64,000 bases of DNA from Allodiplogaster sudhausi (lineage: Eukaryota; Nematoda; Chromadorea; Rhabditida; Diplogasteridae), in contig CALZFC010000277.1 of NCBI GenBank assembly GCA_945643635.1, positions 1 through 64,000 on the forward strand. Reading direction: 5' to 3'. The number at the start of each line of letters is the position of its first letter. Within the stretch, counting starts at the first letter, position 1. Shown in pieces: positions 55,256 through 64,000 of the stretch. Made by a program: the position numbers and the translations under genes. The notes beneath the pieces were generated by a model. It ran no database searches. It was given only the letters and a program-made list of their open reading frames with translations, and had not been told where the DNA came from.

Positions 55256-56060
55256 TTAATTGCGTCCGACTCGTTGGCGGAGGCCCACGACTCGCGAATC
55301 GCATTTCCTATCTGTCAAACAAATACCTAAAAAGAATTAATTCTTTTCTGAACATTTAGTTAGAGCAAATGTATTAATTTCTTTATTAACTTTAAGTCGA
55401 TAATAAAGTTGAAAGATAAGTACCCCATAGTGGTTGTAGGTTGAGAGAACGAGCACCACCAGACGCGCACTGCAAGCGGCAGGCAGACTGCGAGGGAGGC
55501 GAAAGTAGTGGAAGACGAGCGTATCGTTCAGGAATTGCTGCTGCACTTGGATTGACGGCCCTTCTTGGACCGGCCTTTCAGGCAAGGTCCGATTACTGTC
55601 GGCAGTTTCGACGGAGTACGCCTGTAAAGTGACATTTCAACTAAACGAGACCTCACTTCTGAGTCTTTTCGTATGAAAGGTGAGAGGAGAGATCATTACT
55701 TTGGAGAGACGCTACAACAATGTTCAGGGAGAATCAAACAGATTTTGATAGAGTTTCATGATGCTGGCGAGAGTGGATTGGCCAACGGGTTCAAAAGTCT
55801 GACGCATAGCTACAAAATCTATAAACTATTAAATGACCCGCAGCTGAATCATAGTTTTAAATGAATTTTCGTTCCTTCCAAACTGTATGTCATCTACATT
55901 TTAAGTATAAGAAAAGGGGCGAATTCAAAATTCGATTTCCGAATCCAGACTAAACCTCGATGCCGTTGAATTGCTACACCAGCTGCAATCCCACACAGAA
56001 GAGCACCAGAAGAATCAGCAGCAGAATCAAGCGGCCCAAGATAAATGATCGCAGCTGCAT

Positions 56061-56559
56061 TCCTATGAAAAGACTTTCACACGTTCAAAATTAAAGAGTT
56101 CATTGGCTGCGTACGATACACAAAACGATTGGAAGGTAGTAAGCAAGGGTAAAGGAACACTTTTTTTATTCAATGGGGAGATCGGTAACACATAACAGGA
56201 AGAAATAAAGTTTCATATATTAAAGGTGGAAAAGTATTTCTTTACGTTCCCACACTGTAGATGAAGGCAGGCCCTGGAGAAAATTCAATTGAAAGAAGAC
56301 GGACAAGGAGCTTTGAGAATCGAAATTGAACTATTATGTGACAATTAGAAGGAGAATGTGCGAAAGCGCAAAATGCATGCGCAAGACGAGCCGCCGCTCC
56401 GAGATTGTTCTCTCGCTTGGTCGAGGCAAATAAACCCGAGCGCGAAGTTATGCATGCAGATCAAAATCTATAAAATGTTCGATCGACTAGGTTTTCTGTC
56501 AATGAGTTGTTATCTGGCTAATTCGAATTGGTTACCATATGGTTAGCCAGGCATTTGAA
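56061..56559. other. Intergenic, no gene seen
   Basis: Upstream region of the GT31 gene. Ordinary composition. No promoter element stands out. Confidence 0.4.
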
Positions 56560-56990
56560 GAAGTGACTGAGAATCGAAGCTGCAGGATAGGTACATATAT
56601 TTGGAAAGCATGAAGAACACTTGCAATTGTTAGTGAATGCAAAACGAGTGAAGCTGAACTATTCAATGGTCTTGCGATAGGGCAAACGTAGTAATTGCTA
56701 GTAACATTAGAAAGACGATCTGCTGACCTATAGTTTAATTCTTACCAGACTTCTTGAGTCTTAAACAGGTTTAAACTAATTCACTTCTCTCGCTCTTTTT
56801 ATTGCCTTTCTAAATCTCTTTCCTCATATGTTTCATCTTCCCTTTTTCACATGCCATGAATGAACATGTTCCTTCATGTTGAGATTCCTCGGCTGCCCTT
56901 GCAAACTTCAAAAAAGCGACATGAAGTAATCCTCCTTTGACCACCCCGTGGAGAAGGCATCACGATCCTACGTGACATACATATAGTCAC
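56560..56990 (-). pseudogene. Remnant of a second DUF273-type gene
   Basis: Collinear with 60280-60920: GACTGAGAATCGAAGCTGC at 56562 recurs at 60279, TTCAATGGTTTTGCGATAGG-like at 56664 and 60573, and a reduced version of the exon 60700-60908 at about 56790-56990. The frame is destroyed by indels. It marks an old local duplication of the 3' half of the gene. Confidence 0.7.
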
Positions 56991-57449
56991 TTTCGTGTGG
57001 ATCGAAGTGTAGTGAGAAAAGAAGACTTCTCCGGCGATTTTTACTCACGTGGAAACCAAAATAGAAGTGCCCTATTGGCCCCGCATACATACTAGCTCGC
57101 TTTCAAACACGGGCATCATCAAATTCGCGGTCGTATGTACTGAACAACCTTTCGTATGGCAAAAGGAGTTTGCGTGCCAAAATGTTTTACATCGGAATGA
57201 TGTTCATATTCGTTCCGTTTAATTTCTCTTGTAGAAAATATTTTCTTATTGATTCATCTTTATAATTTTAATTCTTTCTTAAATTCATCTAAGCTAATCT
57301 AATGTGCATATTGTCGGTCGGGGTCTAAGAGGCGTAGCAATTTCCGCCGTCCTCCTCTTCCACTCCTTTCCCGAGTTCTTTCCGAATGGATTCCTGGGAT
57401 TGGATATGATTCGGGTTCGGCCCTCCCGATCGGGGAGAATAAATAACGA

Positions 57450-57605
57450 ATAAAGGTGTTTGAAAACAGTAGCGTATCAGAGATGCATCGGAATAAAAAT
57501 CTTTATAACGGAATTCGGAAGGCCCCCTTTCATAACGGAATTCGAAAATCGGATTTCGGAAGAGAACTATGTCGGAATTCGGAACTTCAAGTTTCAATTA
57601 GAAAG
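57450..57605. repeat. GGAATTC-rich repeat, copy 1
   Basis: Irregular repeats of CGGAATTCGGA/CGGATTTCGGA. An inverted relative lies at 58550-58660, with matching outer phrases GATGCATCGGAAT and its complement. Confidence 0.7.
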
Positions 57606-57760
57606 ATGTGACTTTTTCTCCCTAATTTTTGCACAGTCTCTAGCGCTTGTAGCATAAAACAATAGTACGTTTAGATGGTGTGCTCTTCCATGCCATAAAT
57701 TCTTGGGTGAAAGCTGAAGAAAACATTGTGAAACATTTTTGCTTACTTTTGTTCTCTCAG

Positions 57761-58010
57761 GTTTGAGCCGTATCTCTCCCCTATGGAAATCTGGTACCAG
57801 TTTCAGCAAAAGGTCGCCTGGCCAAGCTGGCGGAGAGCCTCGAATGAGCTGTCCCAGCTATTCCCCTCACTCCCAGGACAGTTTATCTCCTGCGCTTCGC
57901 GTCCGCAGTCTCACGCTGAACAGAGGCAGAGAATCTGGAGAAGGAATCACGGGCAGTCATCGTCGGCTCGGGGGAGTAATGGCTTGAGCACCGTGTCAAG
58001 TATGACTTCA
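57761..58010 (+). CDS. Possible exon of unknown gene
   Basis: After a strong acceptor (TGTTCTCTCAG) the + strand is open in two registers. One reads FEPYLSPMEIWYQFQQKVAW then SNELSQLFPSLPGQF. Composition is more coding-like than the surroundings, but I recognise no family and found no partner exons. Confidence 0.25.
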
Positions 58011-58485
58011 TAGAACATTAGTACTAAGTGGCTCTAAGTAGCCTAAGCGTCATACGAATTCTTGATTTTTGGAGGGGTCTGTATCTCGGCCCCCAGTGGT
58101 CCAAGAGACCTAATCTTTTTTTTTATCGAGTCATCTTAACGTGGGAAGAACCCTGACGCTCAGGTCGCAGAATACGAAAAAAAAATTCCGTACCGTGCCT
58201 TGGCCCGAATCTAACTAGCGTCAGATGTGCAATACGGGAAAACCCGCATTGCAAAATTGACGCTACTAACTGATCTACTTTAAAGTCGCGAGAACTTTAT
58301 CATTTCAGTTACATATCTGCACTTTATTTGTTGTGACGTTTGGAAATTTATTTCAGTTTTGCCAAAATGTGCTTCCCAAAAGGTCTCCTCTTAGGAAAGA
58401 TCCTTAAGCATTTCATTTTAATTTCGCTCGACTCCAAATGAAAGTTTCATCAATATTTGGTCAACCTGGAGTCAGTTATCTTAGG

Positions 58486-58523
58486 GCTGGTTTCAGATTT
58501 CTTACAAGAAATCTGAAACCAGC
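58486..58523. other. Perfect 18-bp stem hairpin
   Basis: GCTGGTTTCAGATTTCTT, a two-base spacer AC, then the exact reverse complement. It lies in non-coding DNA. It could extrude as a cruciform or be the tips of a short foldback. Confidence 0.85.
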
Positions 58524-58549
58524 TCTAACAAGATATATATGTACATAAA

Positions 58550-58660
58550 GCTGAGCTTCATAACTCCGAAAAAAATCCGAAACGGAATTCGGAATTCGGA
58601 AGGCACCCTTTCAAAATGGAATTCGGAAATCGGAATTCGGAATTCCGATACATCCCTGTT
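58550..58660. repeat. GGAATTC-rich repeat, copy 2 (inverted)
   Basis: Array of CGGAATTCGGAATTCGG-type units, inverted relative to copy 1 at 57450. Confidence 0.7.
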
Positions 58661-59540
58661 GCGTACAGTTTACATAACATACATATTATATTTTTGCAAA
58701 ATTTTATCGAAGAATTTGAAAAATTTCAGAACTCTTTAAAATTTCTGCACTTGATATACGAACATAAACATTTCAATATGTTTAATCACTTGTGTTAAAG
58801 TTGTACACAGTATTGGATGGACGGAGTTCTATGCTTAGGCATAGCGAAAATCGTCGATTTTTCTCTTCTGGGTTCAACTTTTGGTGCTGCACCTCTCTTT
58901 TATATTTGCTAAGCTTGAATGCGCGGCTGGTTCTCTGAACGAACTTAGAGAGAAAGTTTACACCGTTTTTAAATCTGTTAAAACTTGCGCATTAAAAAAT
59001 CTCACCCAATAAAGCTTGTCAATAAAGCATTTTGTTATCCTTAAATATCGCACCAAACATAGCACATGAACATACATAAGAATACCCTCACTAGATGGTA
59101 ATGAACCTGCTGTGAATGTTGAACAGAAAATTATTTATGTATTTATTTGTCGTAGGTGAAAACAAGGTGTTTCAATGTGACTGAATTAACATAAAATTTA
59201 TAACAATGATTTCAAAATGATATAGAAGCAGTAAAGATAGGAAAGTGTAATGGGAAAGTACAGGAATCGAAGTACGTCGGACGCACTATGCAGGGGCGCC
59301 ACTGCCCAGCCTCACCTTTGCCAGAGACGGTACAGGCTGGTTGAGGAACGTAGAAGGACTGAAACGTGATTGTCGATGGAGTGGGGGGGATAACAATTAG
59401 AATCTCCTGGAAGAATAAGATTATGTAAATTCTCAATTCGAGAATGAATGAGTCTTGCTGAAAAAAAGGAAGAAGCTGTGAGGAAAGTTAATGGCAAGTA
59501 TGTAGTGATAAACTCTAGCAGTACGCAAATAAATAAAAGA
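58661..59540. other. Intergenic, no gene seen
   Basis: AT-rich. A minus frame at about 59312-59587 is the tail of the LINE remnant or chance. No other element recognised. Confidence 0.4.
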
Positions 59541-59549
59541 ATAAATCTG

Positions 59550-60120
59550 ATCGAGTGAGTTAGCTTGAAAGAGTTGACTACTGTCAAAATCTGTGTACTT
59601 CTTTCATAAGTTGACCAGACTGGTGAAGCAAATTCTAATACCGGTAGAACAAAACATTTAAATGCATGTATGGTTGAGCACCTTTTGATTTGAGTTTTCT
59701 AAAAAGACATAAACGAGATGTATAGCAATAGAAACAACTACTGATATGTAGGATGTACGCGCTCCTTGAAAGTAACATCAGCGTCAACTATGACACCTAT
59801 GTCTCGCACGGCTCTGCTGGCGACATAGAAACCTATCGATTTAGTCGGGGATGGTGCGAGACAGAGACTGCGATGATGGGAGAGAAGACAGAGAAAGAGA
59901 CGGGAATGTGTGTGTAATAGTCAAAGTAAGGTCAGCGGGGAGTTTTTTGCCTAGCTACAAATCAACGCACTTTTTATGTGCGATTTCCATCATCATGTTT
60001 TGGCAGTAGTTTTGGATGGTCATTGTTGCTTGAGAAATATAAAAGGGATGGTGAGACGAGGAGTCAGAGGAAGCAAAAAGCTTCGTGTCAGCGGCAAAAA
60101 CTGAGATTTTAACCAGCAGA
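59550..60120 (-). pseudogene. Non-LTR (LINE) reverse transcriptase remnant
   Basis: Three minus segments in family order: VFAADTKLFASS (the catalytic FADD box with the first Asp changed to Ala) with a following NYCQ...KKC stretch at about 59950-60110, AVRDIGVIVDADVTFKERV at about 59770-59820, and FVLPVLEFASPVWSTYERST at about 59600-59660. All are typical of jockey/CR1-like RT C-terminal regions. Stops separate them. It lies just past the DUF273 stop codon. Confidence 0.75.
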
Positions 60121-60163
60121 GGTAAATGAGATAATGATGTTGGTAGGCGATCTTGACTACAGT

Positions 60164-62929
60164 CTATCTTTTGTAAACTGCGCCTCTTGTGTAGTTTGCA
60201 ATGTCTCCCGTTGCTCGCAGCTGTTTCCGCAGTACGAATGCCTCGATGGCGGCGAGTCTCGCTTCTCGCTCTGAGTGACTGAGAATCGAAGCTGCCCGGT
60301 AGGACCACGCGGGGCGGCAGCTCGCACACTCAGATCTGCAAGCATTTTAAGACACTAAAACTTCTTCTTGAATTAGTGCTTCTTCGCCTGCATAAAGCAT
60401 GTGAATATTAAAGAGAGAAAATATTCAGTAAAATTTAAATACATACATAGATATGTAACGTTTTTGTTTAGTGTTCCTGTTTTAACTATTAAAACATTTT
60501 CAGATGAATGTCTGCCTGCCTCTTAAGAAATAAACACATGGAGTTTGTACAAAACGTGTAAAGCTGACATGTTCAATGGTTTTGCGATAGGACAAACGTA
60601 GTTTTTGACGACGATAATATTTGTCGGTAAATGTGGTAATAGACGCTCTGCTGACCTAGAATGAATATATTACCAGTTGTTTCTTCGCTCTCTACCAACT
60701 CTTTCACTTCTCTCATTCTCTCCATGGCTGTCTCTATCCACATATATTTCCCCTGTTTCATCTTCCCTTTCCCGTACCATGCATGAACATGTTCTCTCAT
60801 GGTGACATTCCTCAGCAAGAGGCTGCCCTTCACGTCGTGCAGCATGAAGTCGTCCTCCTTTGACCAGCCTGAGGAAGTCAGCCAAATGTCACGTGCCCAT
60901 CCGTTGCCCTGCCATGGCATTCGTTTCGAGAGGCAACAATAATAACGGTTAATGAGAGTAGGCGTTGAGCGTAATACTATTCGTACTCAAGTTTATTACC
61001 TTTTTTTCCAGGGGAATCAGAAGGGATACTATTTTGCGCTCTCCGCGCGTATAGAAATTCCGCCAATTTAACTTTTTCGGATAGAATACAAGTATTAGAA
61101 ATATTAAAAATTGTACTAATAATTCTTAATTAATTTTTTGTCGGTTTTGTCCGAGAATTCTTATGGTTAGTACTAGTTGTGATTTCTCTACTTTTATTCG
61201 ACCCCATTACAGAAGCCAAACAGACGGCGTTTATATTCGAGCGGAGATCGCGAAAAATTGATCGCATCTCATACCACGGAAAGCAGTGGAACCCACGGAT
61301 TCAATGCTTGACTTCTCGAGGTGTCAATAGATATGTATGTATATCCCACGGGTCGTAGAGACATATGCAATCTATTCTGTTCGACTCAGCTAAACGTCCT
61401 AGAACCCTGGGACTCTATAGTAGTTAAGAGAAACTCATGGTAAATACAAAGTGCCCAGACCGAAACCGAAATAGCGCAAGTTGCTAGCTGCGTTCGCACA
61501 GACGGCAATTTGTTTCTCTGAATATTGAAGTCGAGACTCCCCCATCTACATATGTACATACCTGCTCTTGTTCAAGCGAAAAGAAAAACAATTCACAAGA
61601 AGATGTATTCGTCTCCTTTAATACCTTGTGGGCAATGCTGAGCCTGTTGTCACGAAAGAAATGGTAGACGCCCATTGCCCATCGGGCACAGGCCACAAAG
61701 CGATAAAAGCCGTTCTTGTCGCTCGAAAGCTCCCAAAGGTGACGGCACAACTAGGATATCAAGGTAATCAATACACTTCATACATATAAATTTGGGAACA
61801 TGACGAAATTAAAGCTGTCTGAAAAAGTCATGTCAAACCGCAATTTCAGATGCATTTGGAGGTAGCATCCAATCGAGCAGCATCATCTCAAATTAAGAGC
61901 ATTCATTTTTCTTCTTCTGAATAATCTGGTTTATCACCCATTTCTTAACCCGTCTCGCCCCTCCTCGAAATGAAGGGACTTTATCTGCGATCGCTCAAGG
62001 TTCCCTTTCCACGTCGATCTCTACCGACAACCGACATACGTTGAGTGCGCCGTTGTCCCTTCCGTGTCTGCTGTTCGGCAGGCGGCTCTCGTAGTCGGCG
62101 AATTCGCGAAGGAAACGCAGTCCTGTCGGCGAATGGCGGACAATGTACGATCCGGCGGCAATCTGAAGATCATTCACGAACACACTCTGGATCATTTTCC
62201 ATCGAAGGTATTCATTGTTCAAAATGTGCTCCCAAAGGAACAAAATATATGTACATTATGCGACCTTCAAGAGAGCTTGATGATTAGATATTCTCAGAAC
62301 AAAAAAACCTGATTCAATAATGGCTGCAGCCTGTTTACACGACTACATGAGCAGTGCAAACATTGTAAATGATTTAAAAAATATATTATTGTTATTTTTG
62401 CAATTCTATAGATTTTGGATTTTCTAGACAAGCGTATTTATCACAATTTATCTGCGAATTCATGTTCTACCCAGTTTTCGTTGTAGGAGTGAACGAGATT
62501 CAAGCACCTTTAATGGGCCAAAACAAAGCTTTCTCGAAACCTCCCAATTGAAGAATCGATCATAGAGGAAGACGTCGCTGTCCTCGTCAAAGTACTCTTC
62601 GATCAGCCTTAAGCAATCAAGAACTTGAGCACGAATCAAAAGGAAGTAGCAGAAGAACGTGACCTGTCCGGATTGACCACCATGATATCGGCGTCGATGA
62701 AGAGGAAGACGGCGCCGGGCGGCTCGAGCGATAGCAAATGCGCAACGACGCAGTGACGACGGAACATTGGCTGCATGCCAAGGGGGGATGAGAAAGTTGT
62801 TGAGAACGAAGAAAAGAAGGAGAACGAGAAAGTGGAGAGAGTACATCATTGTGCTTGCAGATGTGCATGTACGACTCGTCGTTCACTGTCAGCAGCGGGT
62901 AGCGATGCATTGCGGCGTAGCACTTGACG
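60164..62929 (-). CDS. DUF273-family glycosyltransferase-like protein (5' end missing)
   Basis: Nematode-expanded family of predicted Golgi/secretory glycosyltransferases. Minus exons, all in phase: 62845-62929 (MHRYPLLTVNDESYMHICKH), 62664-62770 (AVFLFIDADIMVVNPDR, a DxD-type sugar-nucleotide site), 62541-62607 (VFLYDRFFNWE), 62040-62162 (IAAGSYIVRHS, then HGRDNGALN), 61625-61750 (LCRHLWELS to RLSIAHK), about 60700-60908 (GNGWARDIWLTSSGW, DDFMLHDVKG) and 60164-60335 (ECASCRPAWSYRAASIL to GAVYKR). The boxes FIDAD, NWEIAAGS, DNGAL and GWxRDxWLT are in the order typical of the family. The exon upstream of 62929, which should carry the signal anchor, was not found. The donor of the 60700 exon is an inference from phase. 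The acceptor substrate is unknown. Confidence 0.85.
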
Positions 62930-63039
62930 CTGTCATTTTATATATTATAAATGTAATCTTTAATAAATATTTTTATGTATATATATATATCATTTTATAT
63001 ATCAAGTAGTGTTTTTACATACATATGACGCGATTTGCG

Positions 63040-63950
63040 AGAAAATCAAAATGAATCAAAGCAGCCGCGGACATAGCCGAAATCGACCAGCTTGGATTTT
63101 GTTTAAAAGTTCTTTATCAGTACTTTCTGATACAAGGAATCGATTGGAACTGGTCTGGGAGTCGGAAAATGCCTCGTTCATTTGCTATGACGGCTTTAAT
63201 TATTAGGATCGCCGCGCTGGTCCATAATCCATTTTCTTAGTTTATTCGAATTGGAAAATTCCAATTATTTTTAATCATCTATCCTTGAAGAATTATTAAA
63301 AGCAGATGCCATATTCTTTTAATCTATACCAAGACATCGTTGATTCGGAATTTTGTTGAAAGTGGTTCAGCTTGCAGTAAATTTAACGCTCTTTCTTGCG
63401 GTGTATGTTTCGGCATACGAAAATGATTCTGAAGTAGTTCTTCTATGGCGCGGACTCGCTGATTTGTACTGCTACAAGGAGATAATCGACAAGGAAACTT
63501 CAGCGCATCCTAAGATTTCTAAACCCAATAGTCCGTTCGAAAGCTCTTTTAACGCTCTATACATCTGTATAGGTTTGGTTGGTGTAAAATGAGAAACACT
63601 AAGTCTGCGCTCCTTCAAACTTTAAAGACTATAACAGATTGAAAGTTGAACATTTTCACGTTTTTATTTTTTAAATTGTTAAGAGTAATATCTTGGCTCT
63701 TATAGTGCTAATTTTAATTTCGATATCTCTACAAAGTGACCTCAGACGTGCATCCAACTCACCTCCCAGCGCGGCGAGCCTAATAATTCGAGCCCTCATA
63801 GCAAATGAACGAGACATTTTCCGTCTCCCAGACCAGTTCTAATCAATTCCTCGTATCAGAAAGTATCTATGAAGAACTTTTGAACAAATTCCAAGTTGTT
63901 CGATTTTGGCTATGTCCACACCCTTTTTGATTCTCTTGCATATGTAAATA
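63040..63950. mobile_element. Foldback element with about 180-bp arms
   Basis: The arm at about 63044-63222 (GGACATAGCCGAAATCGACC ... GGAACTGGTCTGGGAGTCGG) returns inverted at about 63768-63945 with roughly 15 percent differences. The 540-base loop contains an open + frame at 63353-63592 (VVQLAVNLTLFLAVYVSAYE, no ATG), unrecognised. No target duplication could be fixed because the ends are diverged. Confidence 0.75.
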
Positions 63951-64000
63951 CATGTGTACATATGTACATATGTATGTAAATATATGCACTTTTCTATTTA

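Larger units (their letters stand above)
54095..56060 (-). pseudogene. GT31 beta-1,3-glycosyltransferase-like gene, interrupted
   Basis: Type II Golgi glycosyltransferase of the galactosyltransferase (GT31) family. Minus exons: 55980-56060 (MQLRSFILGR then LILLLILLVLFCVGLQL, the signal anchor), 55424-55621 (VVLVLSTYNHYG), about 55256-55311 (IGNAIRESWASAN, matching the family RxxIRxTW box) and 54095-54229 (RVFFVAG, then DESDRNGDLVVINTEDSYNT, matching the family E-x-x-x-x-G-D-I-x-x-x-D-F-x-D-x-Y box). Phases agree throughout. The third exon has lost its donor to the element at 54487-55255. The exons that should carry the DxD motif and C-terminus are not found to the left. I therefore call it a broken or truncated gene. 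Confidence 0.8.

Overview
The window is animal nuclear DNA, almost certainly from a nematode. The genes are cut into many short exons with short introns. The families present are typical of nematodes: a cuticle collagen, astacin metalloproteases with EGF and CUB-like modules, a DUF273 glycosyltransferase-like gene, a tau-tubulin-kinase-like kinase and a scramblase. I cannot name the species. CT/GA microsatellites are very abundant, especially inside introns.

Layout. 0-8 kb: a CT satellite, the last exon of an unknown gene, a tRNA-like sequence, a frameshifted cuticle collagen (+) and an EF-hand gene (-). 8-20 kb: a possible structured RNA, a 13-exon acyl-CoA synthetase/4-coumarate-CoA-ligase-like gene (-), a small membrane-protein gene (-), a triple zinc-knuckle gene (-) and a TTBK-like kinase (-) with several frameshifts. 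20-26 kb: a complete 12-exon DGAT2/MOGAT-type acyltransferase (-), whose introns hold a hAT-type element, a 5S rRNA-like fragment and two further small inverted-repeat elements. 27-36 kb: two tandem, intact astacin genes (+) with identical intron positions and a shared TATA/5'UTR segment. 37-39 kb: an intact two-PDZ gene (+). 40-47 kb: a kinase-like gene (-) and a degraded BEL/Pao retrotransposon (-) that is itself split by a 780-bp foldback element. 47-53 kb: a phospholipid scramblase (+) and a decaying sulfotransferase (+) with a perfect tandem exon duplication. 54-63 kb: a GT31 gene (-) broken at a splice donor by a TTAA-flanked element, a DUF273 remnant, a LINE reverse-transcriptase remnant, a DUF273 gene (-) and another foldback element.

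The genes do not form one pathway. The collagen and the astacins could both serve the cuticle or extracellular matrix. The acyltransferase, acyl-CoA ligase and scramblase act on lipids, and GT31, DUF273 and the sulfotransferase are conjugating enzymes, but nothing in the layout shows co-regulation. The most interesting material is structural: back-to-back duplicated introns, a duplicated phase-0 exon, transposons with readable target-site duplications, GC-AG introns kept in both astacin copies, and CT microsatellites forming oversized polypyrimidine tracts at 3' splice sites. Intact genes (acyltransferase, astacins, PDZ) sit beside genes with repeated one-base frameshifts (collagen, ligase, kinases), so base-level assembly error must be excluded before calling pseudogenes. 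All exon models were read by eye from splice signals and reading frames, without alignment.
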